Positions 12,001 through 24,000 of a stretch of DNA of 64,000 bases are shown here, one piece after another. This DNA is from Neostapfia colusana (taxonomy: Eukaryota > Streptophyta > Magnoliopsida > Poales > Poaceae): positions 113,120,153 to 113,184,152 of the forward strand of contig JASWHV010000003.1 of the NCBI GenBank assembly GCA_030760725.1, read 5' to 3'. The notes beneath the pieces were generated by a model, which was not told where the DNA came from, ran no database searches, and worked only from the letters and a program-made list of their open reading frames with translations. Numbering within the stretch: position 1 is the first letter of the stretch; each line of letters opens with the position of its first letter. The position numbers were made by a program, and so were the translations under genes.

Positions 12001-12425
12001 GTGCTTTAACAATGAGTTCAACCTCTCCTTGCTCTAGCCATGCATGATATAATTTTCCCACATTTGCTGAGTACCATTGGTACTCAACCTTGCATATTTG
12101 TTGGTTTATATTGCTGCTCAGATCAAGATAATGAGGTGGTGTATAATGACCAAGACTTTGGACCCGAAGAAGGTTTCTAGGTTCATGGAGACCCCCGGGC
12201 AACGCCTGTGACGGAGCCCCCAAGAGTAATATTCCGCTGCTAGTTTATTTAGTTGTGATGAACTTTTTATTGTCCAACGAGACATTTGCTATGTAAGACT
12301 TATTTATATTCGACACCTGGCTTGTAATAAATGATGCTTCACTATTTGTCATCATGTATGAGAAAATGATACTGGCATACATGTGATATTCACTCGGTTG
12401 TTCTTCGGAAAAACCGGGTGTGACA
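9008..12425 (+). repeat. 3' LTR of element A (complete, 3418 bp)
   Basis: Begins TGTAACACCCC and ends GGGTGTGACA, TG...CA as expected. It matches 1-3193 over the whole overlap. It contains a TATA box at 9413-9420, a GC-rich promoter-proximal part, an AT-rich middle, and the conserved block at ~11330-11850. The base after the LTR is the interrupted LTR of element B. Confidence 0.96.
9413..9420 (+). promoter_or_regulatory. TATA box of element A 3' LTR
   Basis: TATAAAAA, 405 bp from the LTR start, aligned with 173-180 in the 5' LTR. It could drive transcription out into element B's sequence. Confidence 0.72.
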
Positions 12426-15027
12426 CTAATGAACACAATATATGAGCTGAAAAGATTTGAGGGCAACTGAAGAACAAGAACTCCAATGGCCTCAAAATTT
12501 TTACAGCAGGTTCTATACTTCCTAAGGATTTAGCTTGCCAAATTGCAGCTAATGTGGAGTCATATTATGTCCTCCCTAACTCTCACAATATCTCTTACGT
12601 ATTCCCAAATATACACAAGTATGGAGGACAAGAACAGGGAGTTCAATGACACATCTTGGTCTGGTAATTTACATATGAGTTCTTTATCACATGAGAGTAA
12701 CCTGGTCCAAAATCCAGCTCTTTTACTGGAGTAGTTCTCCCAGAACAATTCTTTAAGCATTTTTACTTAAAAGAATTAATTCTGTAGTAATGTGCATTTT
12801 CATGCCCAATTAAGTGAACTGCAATTCCAAGTATGTCTCAGAGAGCTTGCCTAAATTTTCCTATGATTGTTGGAGCTATGCATTGCTCAGAACAGATTTT
12901 TGAAGTGGGAAACATTTTCTGAAAATGTTTCTGGACTCTTTTGAACACCATAGTTTGCATTTAGCAAATTCCTATTCAAATGATCTTCAAATGAGCTGAA
13001 AATTTGCTAGTAGGTCAACAATATGCTAAAGAATATTCTGGCAAAATTTGGGGATTTTTTGATAAACCAAACTCTCTCAATAATTCTTTTTCAGAAAACC
13101 TTCAAAGAATTTTCCAGAATATAATATTGACTTTCATACAAAAGCTGACTTCATATTTGGATAGAACTCAGAAAGATGAATCTAACCCAAGTGGAATCAC
13201 TCAAATTGGAGGTTTCTACAGGGAGATATGAATTTCCAAAGATCGAGCTAGGTCTGGAATTGTTTTCCTACAGAAAATCCGGCTGGACCCACTGTTTTGA
13301 ATTCCAGCCAATAGAAACGAAGCCACACCGGGCCACAGCGTCTCTGCGCGCCAACACACGGGATCCCGGCCACACCCGATCCCGGGTTTAAATTTTCTGC
13401 TGCTGACAGACGGGGCCCACGCCTCGTCTTCTTCCTCCGGCTCCTCGCTCGCGCCCGCGCGCCCCCCCTCGCCGGAGTAACCGGAAGCTCGCCGGACCGA
13501 CCTTCCCGGCCACCGCCTGAGCTACAACTCGCCGCCAGGGGATTTTGGGTATCGAGGAACACAGCTGAGGGGTTTGCTTGTGCTGCCGACGACCGGAAAA
13601 TGCCCGGCGACATGTGACTGTCTCCGTGGTAGTTCGGCAGCGTCGCCCGAGGTCTCCAGCCCTCAAAAACTTGTGCCGACGAGCCCTACGGCACCAGCGT
13701 ACCTCTAGGAAGATCGACACGACCTCAAACTAGCTCGGAAATGGCTGTAACTAGGTTGTCATCGTGCGACCGAACGGGTCTGCCGTGAACAATCCAAGAA
13801 AAGCTCGAAATTCGTCGGTCTAGGGCGTTTTCATGCGCTGGATGCAAAAGGGAACACGATCGCCGGCTAGTCTAGCTTCTACGTGCAAAGTTTGATGACC
13901 TAGGGAGGATTAGAGAGCGGGAATTTGCTGAATCCATACCGGAATCTCGGAATGAGGTTGCCGGAGCAAAACCTCGAAATTCGCTGTCGACAGCTCGTGG
14001 CACGGCCTGAGCTTGGGCTGAAAGCAGCACTGCACCCGTGCGCGTCCGTAGCTGTGATCGCTCGGCCGTGAAAGCTCCTGTGGAGAGCTGTCCACGTGAA
14101 GCCGATCCCCGATTCTCGTTGGGTTGCCGCGGTTGAGTTCGTTCACGTGGAAGGAGGCCGGAGCTTGCGAGTTTTTGGGTCGGGGAGGTGGAGGCCGAGC
14201 TCAGGACGCTTCCTAGCAGCTCGGGGAGGGAAGGACGCGACGATTTCTTTGGTTTCCCGATCGACCTAGAGGGCGGAGGGGAGGAGCTCGGGTTGCTCGG
14301 TGTTCTCACGAGGGAGGAAGGCAAATGTGCTTTTGTTCGGTCTGAGGGCCTGTGATCACGATGAGGATGCGGTCAGGACCGACCCCGGGGCGCCAGCGCG
14401 TGGAGACCGGCAGCAGGAGCTGTCGCCGGCAAGCTGCTCGGTGGCGCTCGTGACCTGTTCGGGAAATTTTCCCGCCGAGGGTAAAACTTAGTGAGTAAGG
14501 TAGCCACTTCATCTCTATGACATGTGGGTCCAACTCCACATTTCTTCCCCAAGTATCTTCTCAAGCTGATCCTCTCAATCCCCAGAATGCTGAGTTTAAA
14601 AAGGGTGGCTAGAATTTGAATTCCTCAAATTCAGTTTGAATTTGCAAGACTAAATCTGAATTTGGTTTAGAATTTGCAATTTCTTCTCTTTAACTCTCTT
14701 TTGAGCCCACCCTACAAATAGAAAGTTGGTGATCAAACTCCTCCCTATAATTCCATCTATATGGCTGCATTTTTAATCAAAGTCCTTGACCACCCCATGT
14801 GTGAACTTTGAATTTCAAATCTGAATTTTAAACTTACATGCAAAGAGGTATTTAACTCCTTATTGGTTCAACACTTTTAAATTAAAATGTGAGCCTCATT
14901 TTGGATGGTCATCCATTTGTTACTTTGCATGAAGAAAAGTTTTAGCAAGTCCCATTTTTCATGTCTTTGCCACACATATGAACTCAAACCTTGGTTTTTA
15001 TTCATACACATTTTTGGGACTTTTACA
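12426..15027 (-). repeat. 3' LTR of element B (left copy, truncated by element A)
   Basis: Direct repeat of 22812-25360. On the minus strand it begins TGTAAAAGTCCC (15027 downward). It carries about 50 bp near 14031-14080 that the right LTR lacks. The 13380-14480 part is GC-rich; the rest is AT-rich. The far part of this LTR, equivalent to 21099-22811, should lie on the other side of element A. ORFs within it are not conserved as proteins and are rejected. Confidence 0.93.
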
Positions 15028-15062
15028 TTCCCCCCCCCCTAAAAGAATCTCGTCCCGAGATT
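15028..15062 (-). promoter_or_regulatory. Polypurine tract of element B
   Basis: On the minus strand: 'atctcgggacgagattctt' followed by TTAGGGGGGGGGGAA directly before the LTR start. The G-run is unusually long (ten on this strand). It primes plus-strand DNA synthesis. Confidence 0.85.
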
Positions 15063-15115
15063 ACAAAAGAGGAACGAGATGGGAGAGGTAATTACAAACT
15101 GTACAAAGCTAAAAA

Positions 15116-15690
15116 TTAAGGATAGTTGGTGCAGAGGTAATCTTCACTTTCCCACGTCGCCTCTTCCGCGGTATGATTACTCCACAGCACCTTGTAAAAT
15201 TTGATCGTCCGGTTCCGGGTTACCCGGGTCTTTTCAACCAAAATCTGAACCGTTCGCTCGGTGTAGGTCAGGTCCGGTTTCAATTCGTCAATTTCCTCGG
15301 TGCGAACAGCAGCGGTGAATTTGAGACACTTCTGCAGCTGTGACACATGAAACACATCACGGACACCCGCTAGACTTGCCGGTAATTCCAACCGGTAGGC
15401 TACGGGTCCGCACTTCTCCGTGATAGCAAAAGGACCAATAAAACGGGGAGCGAGCTTCCCCTTTACACCGAACCGGTGAATTCCCTTCATCGGAGATACA
15501 CGTGCTCTCCGACGTCAAAATGTAATGGCCTACGCCTTTGATCAGCGTAGCTCTTCTGTCGGGATTGTGCAGCCTTCAAGTTCTCTTTTATCAACCGAAC
15601 TCGGTCTTCGGCTTCGTTCACAAGATCAATCCCAAACAGAACTCTTTCGCCAGACTCACACCAATTCGGTGGTGTGCGACACTTCCGGCT
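15116..15690 (-). pseudogene. pol: Integrase C-terminal region and chromodomain of element B (out of frame with upstream pol)
   Basis: Continuation of integrase past the stop at ~15691-15693. The frame shifts near 15497-15502, where a few bases appear lost between two otherwise conserved segments. The open part (15490-15116) includes GVKGKLAPRFIGPF, typical of the gypsy integrase C-terminal (GPY/F) domain. Then come ELPASLAGVRDVFHVSQLQKC and the chromodomain-like tail (FYKVLWSNHTAEEATWESED), ending in a natural-looking stop after NYP. Homologous to the E and H tails. Confidence 0.9.
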
Positions 15691-18600
15691 TTAGAGAGCT
15701 TCATATGGTGCCATTTTAATACTCGCTTGATAACTGTTGTTGTATGAAAACTCCACCAGCGGTAGGTGATCATCCCAATTCCTACCGTGGTGGATGGCAC
15801 CCGCCCTCAACATATCCTCAAGCACTTGATTCACCCTCTCGGTTTGTCCATCGGTTTGAGGGTGATATGCGGAGCTTCTAATCAGCTTGGTGCCCAACGA
15901 GGCATGCAGCTGCTCCCAAAAAGGAGCAACAAACAGCGCACCTCGATCTGAAATGATGGTCTTCGGGACACCATGTGAGCAAATAATTCTGGAGATGAAT
16001 AACTCCGCATATTGCCTTGCTCGATAATGAGTGTTCACTGGTATGAAATGAGCTGACTTTGTCAACCGGTCAACGATCACCCATATCGAGTCATGCTTCC
16101 TGGATGTGAGCGGTAATCCGACGATTAAGTCCATACTCACATCCTCCCATTTCCACGCCGGTATCTTCAAAGGTTGTAGCGGTCCGGCTTTCTGCATATG
16201 ATCAGCCTTGACCCATCTACACGTATCGCATTCGGATACGTATTTAGCAATCTCCCTCTTCATCCTCATCAACCAAAATTTCTGTTTCAAATCTTGGTAC
16301 ATCTTGTTACTTCCGGGATGAATGGAAAACTTTGACAGGTGGGCTTCATCCAAGATCTTCTTCCGGAGTTTCATATTACGCGGTACCACTATACGGTCAT
16401 TAAACCATATCGTACCGTTCTCATCCTTCCGGAAACATTTGACCTCTCCGTTGTCTAGTCTTCTCCGTATGTGAGACATACCTCTGTCTCTTCTTTGAGC
16501 CTCAACAATCTCTTCACGGATCATTGGAATGAGTGTGAGATTGTAAAGTGCACCATACGGAATGACACGGAGGCTTGGTTCTTCATCTTCCAACTCAGCA
16601 GCCGCTAAGTTGTGAACGTGGGCTTTCCGACTAAGCGCGTCGGCAACCACGTTTGCTTTTCCTGGATGATAGTGGATCTCAATTTCATAATATTTTATGA
16701 GCTCCAACCATCTCCGTTGCCTCATATTCAGCTCCTTCTGCGTGAAGATATACTTCAGGCTTTTATGGTCGGTGTAGAGGTGAACAAGATTACCCAGTAG
16801 GTAATGCCTCCACATCTTTAACGCCAACACCACAGCAGCAAGCTCGAGATCGTGAGTTGGATAATGCTGCTCGTGGTTTCGTAGTTGGAGAGACCCATAG
16901 GCGACTACACGCCCTTCTTGCATCAGAACGCAGCCGAGACCGATGCCGGATGCATCACAGTATACATTGAATGGCTTCGTTGTGTCCGGCTGAGCAAGAA
17001 CTGGAGCTGTGGTGAGATGTTTCACCAAAGTTTTGAATGCGGCTTCACACGCTGCATTCCACAAGTATTTAGTGCCCTTCTTCAGCAGCTCCGTCATTGG
17101 TTTAGCAATTTTTGAGAAGCTTGAAATAAACCTCCGATAATACCCCGCTAAACCTAGGAAACTTCGGACCACGTGGACAGATTTGGGAGATTCCCACATC
17201 AGCACTTGTTCAATTTTTCTGGGGTCCACGGCAATACCTTCTGCTGAAATAATATGGCCTAGGAGAGGCACTTGATCAATCCAAAATTCACACTTGCTGA
17301 ACTTGGCATATAATTGGTGCTCCCGCAACCCTTGTAGCACAATGCGCAGATGTTCAGCGTGCTCTTCTTCAGATTTGGAGTAAACCAATATGTCGTCGAT
17401 GAATACCACGACGAACATGTCTAACTCTGGCATGAACACTGAATTCATCAAGTACATGAAGTGTGCCGGAGCGTTGGTTAACCCAAATGACATGACGAGG
17501 TACTCATAGAGTCCGTATCTCGTCGAGAAAGCTGTCTTCGGTATGTCCTCTGGTCGGATCTTGATTCGATGATACCCCGACCGAAGATCCATCTTCAAAA
17601 ATATCTTTGCACCCACAAGTTGATTGAACAGGATGTCTATGCGGGGCAAAGGATACTTGTTCTTGATCGTAACAGCATTTAGAGGACAGTAATCAACACA
17701 TAGCCGTAGTGTTTCGTCCTTCTTTTTAACGAACAGCGCTGAGCAACCCCAAGGTGAAGAACTTGGCCGTATGAAACCCTTGCTCATGAGTTCATTCAGT
17801 TGCTCTTTCAACTCCTCTAGCTCGTTAGGTGCCATCTTGTAAGGCCTTCGCGAGACAGGCGTTGTTCCCGGTGCCAGTTCAATCTTGAACTCGACGTCCC
17901 GTTCAGGTTGCATACCCGGTAAATCATCGGGAAATACGTCGGGATAATCACGTACCACCGGAATATCTTCAAGCTTCAGCACTTCCGTGTGGTACTCCTT
18001 TACCATATCTGGATCTTCGCTGTCTAAAAACAGCGTGTGCTGTCCGTGAATCGGCGAGTCAATCTGGGCAGTCCGGTTACCGATATTGAGAATGGCACCG
18101 TGACGATTTAACCAAGACATCGCCAATATAATGTCTATCTTATGCCTACCCAACATAATCAGCGATGTTGGGTATATTTTTCCGCCCAAACACAAAGCTG
18201 CTCGGGGCACAATCTGCTTGGCAGAGATATTTCCTTCCGGTGAACGTATAAGAAAACTCGTTGTGGGAGTATTGGTGGATAATTGGTGCTGATCCACGCA
18301 TGATTTGCTGATGAAATTGTGGGTGGCACCGGAATCAAAAAGTACGAGCACGGGCCCGTCTTTGAGAGTGAACATGCCCGCTAACACCGGTGCTCCCTCC
18401 GGGACATCCTCAATAGCAAGATGTTGCACACTCCCGGATTGCAATGCTGTTATGTTGACTAGAGCAGGTGGCGGCATACCACCTGATGATGATGGCTGTC
18501 TGGTGTTCACCAACTTCTCCCGGCATTCTTGCCTAAAATGCCCTGAACGGTGGCAATAAGAACACGGAGGTCTCCCCGGTTCTTCGTTGACTTGTGGTTG

Positions 18601-19551
18601 AGAAGTTGATGTACTTGGCTGCAGTAATGATGTAACAGGTGTCATTCGTTGATGCGGCAATGGTGTTGCTTCAACACATGATTCTTGAGCAGGAAATCTG
18701 TACGGAGTTGATCTCACTGGCGCTTGCCATCTTTCATCGGATGGTGTGTGATACACCACACGGTATTTGCGAGGAACAACTGGTGTGTCTTCTAGCTCAT
18801 CCTCCCGGTCCCTCTTCTCTGCTTGACACTCAAGTGTCGCTTGTTCTTGTAGCAGAGCAGCACTGATCAACTCGGTGTAACTGCCTTGATTAAACAAAGC
18901 TAACTTCTGTTTTAGTATGGCACTCAAGCCATAGAAAAAGTAGTCACACATTGCAGCTTCGCTCGTCGCATAAGCAGGAGCATATTGTGCCAGAAGGTTG
19001 AACCTTCTGACATAATCGAGGACACTCATGTCCCCCTGCTTCAATTTTCTGAATTCTTGCTGTTGGGCCTTCATAAAACCCATAGGAATGTGACGATCAC
19101 GGAATGCTTCACGAAATTCCGTCCACTCCACTTGATGGCCTTCCGGAATGGTGGCGAGATAAGCAAACCACCAATTTCCGGCGGCTCCATGGAGCTGTTG
19201 AGCTGCAAATAATGTCTTCTGATACTCATCGCACTCAAACACTCCAAACTTGGACTCCATAACTCGAAGCCACTGATCAACTTCCACTGGTTCATTGGCT
19301 TCCGTGAAGATTGGCGGTTGTGTCACCAAGAAATCCAAGTAGGCGTTCCGAGGTGGAACGTCCTGTTGTGCACGCTGGAGTAAGCCCTGTTGTACCAAGG
19401 CTTGGAGTAGTCTTGTGTTCTCTTGACTTGACTCGACCATCTGAGCCATGACATCCGCCCATACCGTTGATGGCGGTGCCCGTGGTGGAGTCGAGTCATC
19501 ATCGTCTCGGCGAGAACCTTCAGCCCTACTCGGAGACTGAGTACGCACCAT
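15691..19551 (-). pseudogene. gag-pol: Gag-pol polyprotein of element B (1286 codons open)
   Basis: A single frame from ATG 19551 encodes Gag, protease, RT, RNase H and most of integrase. Approximate residues: capsid domain 75-240 (NWWFAYLATIPEGHQVEW); CCHC knuckle ~328-341 (CSYCHRSGHFRQEC); protease DSGATHNF ~405; RT catalytic FIDDILVY ~717; RNase H YCDASG ~870; integrase zinc region with CDTC ~1070-1105; catalytic residues in SMDLIVGLP ~1142, ISDRG ~1200 and QTERVNQ ~1236. The catalytic residues I can see are present. The start is preceded by TTTTGCAGT, a splice-acceptor-like context also seen in E. The frame ends at a TAA in place of a Tyr-type codon just after integrase MAPYEAL; the tail is then frameshifted. 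This is the best preserved pol in the window. Confidence 0.95.
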
Positions 19552-21098
19552 ACTGCAAAAGCATAATTTTGAGGGGAGTCAAAACTTGATCTCAGCAGTA
19601 TATGAAAGTATGTAAAACATGAAGATGCTAAAACTTTATGTAAGCATAACAAAATTTCATGTTTACACATCTTTCTAAAGCCAACATATTCAGTCCCACA
19701 ATCTGTACAGAACAGACCCTTCAGTACTTAAACCCGAATTTGATCCAGTTACCAGCATTTTCATAACTCAAGTTGAATACCAAAGTTAAAGTTAACTTCA
19801 GTATCTTTCCAACGAGTACTCACATGCCCCTAGATCGTTTCTGGAACAGAAGTTATGATTGTTCAAAGCTTCCAGAATTTCTGGATAAATTTGCCAGCAT
19901 CTCCTTTGTATGTGGCTGTTTTCATCACAGTTGTACATAACAAGGGAGTACCATTCTGAACAAACTATGAACTACAAAGCTGTTGAAAATTTCCTAACCT
20001 TTCCAACGGTGTATCCTATGACCCTTAGAAATTTTTCTACAGACTGTGACGGCAAATTTTCAGCAACATCCAGAGAAGTTTCCAGCTGCTCTGTTTTCTG
20101 AACAGTTTGCATTCCTCTGAACATTCAACCAAGTTGGTATCGGATTTGGCTCTGGAGTTCTACAGAAAAGTTGTAGAGCACTTAATAACCTTTCTAGAAC
20201 TGTATCAACACCTCCATTGGGTCAATATACACAGAGTTATGCTCTGTCAAAATCCAGCAAAAATTTCTGCCAGAACAGAGCACTCTGTCTTTGAGATCAA
20301 AAGAAGCCTAACAAGTCTCTTCTTTGAAACTTAGTTCGAATGAACAGCTCAGTAACTAATATGTGCTTTATCACATCCATTTTAGTTTGGAAGTTAGTCA
20401 TGAATGATTTCTTCATAGGTAAGAATACTATCCAGTGTAGTACGGTGACGATGCACCGTAAGACATATGACGGTACTACGTTGCCTCACCAAAGAAAAAC
20501 CTAACCGGATTACAACGGCATACACGTATCATTAGGTGGCACTAAAACGGTCACTCGCAAAAGTTTTCTACACGCACTAAGGTTTTCGTGTTTAGTACCT
20601 ACATAAGACAGACTCAATCATCAGGTTCGGCTGCACACCGAACCCGGTATCCATACAGTTTGTCCACCTGGCCGTCATCACTCGCCCAGGTGTTCTCAAG
20701 CTAATCACGCCTTGAGCTACGTGTTCACGTTTCTGACCATGTGACGGGGTCTCCCAAATTGCACCACGCACGCCCGGGACAGACGTTGCTCGAATACCCC
20801 AAACGACATGAAGAGTCGTAGAGGATACTAAAGCGAGTCGGGTTACCTGCCACCCGTGAGGCTCCACCCTTCAGCTTGTGCGCATTGGTGGACAGCGCAT
20901 ACGTGCACCCCCCAAGACATAAACGTCCCGGGATGCACGATTTTCCGACATAACAAATAAGTTAGCTTGCCACCTTCATAGTATGCTAATAATAGTCCTT
21001 ATATGGGCCTAGTACCGTTATCTCACCGTGTCCTAAGGTTTTGACATAATATGATGCTCAATCCGTGCTCTGTTCCCAACACAGATCTGATACCACGC
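19552..21098 (-). other. 5' leader of element B
   Basis: About 1.5 kb between primer site and gag on the minus strand, with no credible ORF. A block at ~20440-20960 matches leader blocks of I (39790-40265) and E (43320-43770, plus strand). A donor-like GGTGAG (minus strand, 21022-21027) and an acceptor-like TGCAG just before the gag ATG (19553-19557) could define a spliced leader. The splice reading is an inference. Confidence 0.7.
21081..21095 (-). promoter_or_regulatory. Primer binding site of element B
   Basis: Minus strand TGGTATCAGATCTGT, three bases from the LTR end. The first ten bases match the Met-tRNA site of A and C; the next ones diverge. Confidence 0.85.
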
Positions 21099-24000
21099 TG
21101 TGGGGGACCACAGGACCTCGTTGGGTGGTGCCGTATTATGCGGCACCCAACAGCACACGGGTCGAAGAAACACACATTACATTATAGACATAGTTTGCGG
21201 AAGCGTACAAGAAAGTTTTACAAATAACTATATCAGAGTAAACTACAGCGGAAGCTATCACTCTCACGGCTCATATCTAAATTAGCAACAAAGAAACAGT
21301 CCAGCCCGCAGACGTTTCTTACTAGCAACACGAAGAACAATCTGCAGCGGCGAGGATGCTCTTTGAGTAAACACTCGGAGGTTCCCGAGTCTCATCGGCA
21401 TCCCTTCTCATAAGCATCGAGTCAATTACCTGCAAAACAACTCGGATAGCATCCGTGAGCATAACGCTCAGCAAGTCTTAACCGTCACCCTAAACATGAA
21501 ACTCTAAGTGAGGTTATGAACCTAACATAGGATGGCATAAGCATAATTAAACTCGCCTAAAAGTGAATCCTTACTTTCAGTATTAATTGCAGCATTTTAA
21601 GTAACCCTGGGCACGCCACATCGGGAGTCCACAATCAATCAAGAAACGATTTCCCTCAATGTAAATTGCTCATGGCATAAAAGAATCGAGTTTGCACTAG
21701 CCTATTCATCAAGCTCCAATACACAGGTAGGATAATGCTTCACATCAAAATGATTAGTTCCTTTCTCATGCAAGTTCTTACTAAGTCACGAGTGTGAGAA
21801 CAAGTATGCTTGGTCCATTCCGCGAGCGACGGTGATTCGAATCAATAACACCCGGACTACACGACACGTACGCCTGTACTCGACGTTGCCTACAACAACC
21901 ATCACTGACGTCGTATGTGGCAGCCTTTCCCCCGTTTCACCCCCGCTGAATCGATCAAGTCACCCCGTACAGTAGCTACTCTCATGGTGCACCTTCCGAC
22001 GTGAGATGTCATGAGAATATTCCCCATATACTGCACACCGGCCGTCCGCCTGAGGCGACCCGAAAAGTCCCAACGACAGCTTCCCGAGGTACATCAGTTT
22101 ACTGGGTCCCATATAGCCAGCACGAGTCCGGTACACAACTCAAACTTGTTCAACAGGGCCGCATACGGAGCGGTCCTTGACCGACACGGACAGGTCTACA
22201 GCACCCAGGCCCCTATGTCCTGCTGCCCCTACAACCTTCCGGTCTCAACTTTAACTTGCTAATTCATTCATGAACCAATCCCGTATGCCCCTGTTGTTCC
22301 TGAAACTGCGAGTAGCATCTCACCACTCGACTTCTACCGAACCATACTTAAGCATGGGTTCTACACGGTGAAAGACATCTACCCAATACTCCATGGGTCA
22401 TTTGGTTATGCAAGAGGAGTATCAAACTCTAGACCTAATGCATAATTCCTATCCTGCCCGAAAATGAATACAAAACAAAAACTTAACAGCTGTTAAATGC
22501 AAACCGGAGCTTGCCTGTTTTGCAGGGTAGTCGTATATATCAGTTAGTGTCCTTGCTGATCCACCCTTGATTCTCCGGAGCTTGATCCAACTCAATGAAT
22601 CACTCCTTTGAATCCCCTTCGTTGTGGTTCCTATTGAAATGCATATGCATATATTTTATAGAATGTAATGGAAAGAAGTTATATAATTAATCTCTTAGGA
22701 GCAGAGGTTGTGTTGAAAATCCAAGAATGGCTTGGTGTGCCTCTGTTGTGCAAAGAAACAGAATTGATCTACTTGATTCTAATGTCCTAGCTATCTTCTA
22801 ACTACTTTCCCCTAATGAACACAATATATGAGCTGAAAAGATTTTAGTGCAACTGAAGAACAAGAACTCCAATGGCCTCAAAATTTTTACAGCAGGTTTA
22901 ATACTACCTAAGGATTTATCTTGACAAATTGCAGCTAATGTGGAGTCATATTGTGTCCTACCTAATTCTCACAATATCTCTTATGTATTCCCACATATAC
23001 ACAAGTATGGAGAAAAAGAACAGGGAGTTCAAGGACTCATCTTGGGCTGATAATTTACATATGAGTTCTTGATCACATGAGAGTAACCTGGTCCAAAATC
23101 CAGCCCTTTTACTTGAGTAGTTCTCCCAGAACAATTCTTTAAGCATTTTTATTAAAAGAATTAATTCTGTAGTAATGTGCATTTTCATGCCCAATTAAGT
23201 GAACTACAATTCCAAGTATGTCTCAGAGAGCTTGCCTAAATTTTCCTATGATTTTTGGAGCTATGGATTGCTCAGAACAGATTTTTGAAGTGGGAAACAT
23301 TTTCTGAAAATGTTTCTGGACTCTTTTGAACACAGTAGTTTGCATTTAGCAAATTCCTACACAAATGATTTTCAAATGAGCTGAATATTTGCTAGTAGAT
23401 CAACAATATGCCAAAGAATATTCTGGCAAAATTTGGGGATTTTTGGATAAACCAAACTCCCTCAATAATTTTTTTCAGAAAACCTTCAAAGAATTTTCCA
23501 GAATATAATATTGACTTTCATACAAAGCTGAGTTCATATTTGGATAGAACTCGGAAAGATGAATCTAACCCAAGTGGAATCAATCAAATTGGAGGTTTCT
23601 ACAGGGAGATATGAATTTCCAAAGATTGAGCTAAGTCTGGAATTGTTTTCCTACAGAAAATCCGGCTGGACCCACTGTTTTGAATTCCAGCCAATGGAAA
23701 CGAAGCCACACCGGGCCACAGCGTCTCAGCGCGCCAACACACGGGATCCCGGCCACACCCGATCCCGGGTTTAAATTTTCTGCTGCTGACAGACGGGGCC
23801 CACGCCTCGTCTTCTTCCTCCGGCTCCTCGCTCGCGCCCGCGCGCTCCCCCTCGCCGGAGTAACAGGAAGCTCGCCGGACCGACCTTACCGGCCACCGTC
23901 TGAGATACAACTCGCCGCCAGGGGGTTTTGGGTATCGAGGAACACGGCTGAGGGGTTTGCTTGGGCTGCTGACGACCGGAAAATCGCCGGCGACGTGTGA

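Larger units (their letters stand above)
1..12425 (+). mobile_element. Element A: near-complete Ty3/gypsy LTR retrotransposon (chromodomain type), 5' end cut by the window
   Basis: Order seen: 5' LTR (1-3193), Met-tRNA primer site, pre-gag ORF, gag, protease, RT, RNase H, integrase, chromodomain, polypurine tract, 3' LTR (9008-12425). RT before integrase makes it Ty3/gypsy; the C-terminal chromodomain makes it a plant chromovirus, probably Tekay/Del-like (inference). Position 1 matches 9242, so about 234 bp of the 5' LTR lie outside the window. After the 3' LTR, sequence from 12426 resumes element B's LTR, matching the uninterrupted copy from 22812; A is therefore an insertion in B. The expected target duplication is CTAAT (12426-12430); its partner is outside the window. 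The coding region carries one frameshift and three in-frame stops, so this copy looks non-autonomous. Confidence 0.95.

Noticed and set aside
13248..13720. Long GC-rich ORFs in both B LTRs (also 23599-24103, 13872-14324, 24429-24872)
   Set aside because: They are open on several frames at once because of GC content, and lengths differ between LTR copies. No conserved protein motif.
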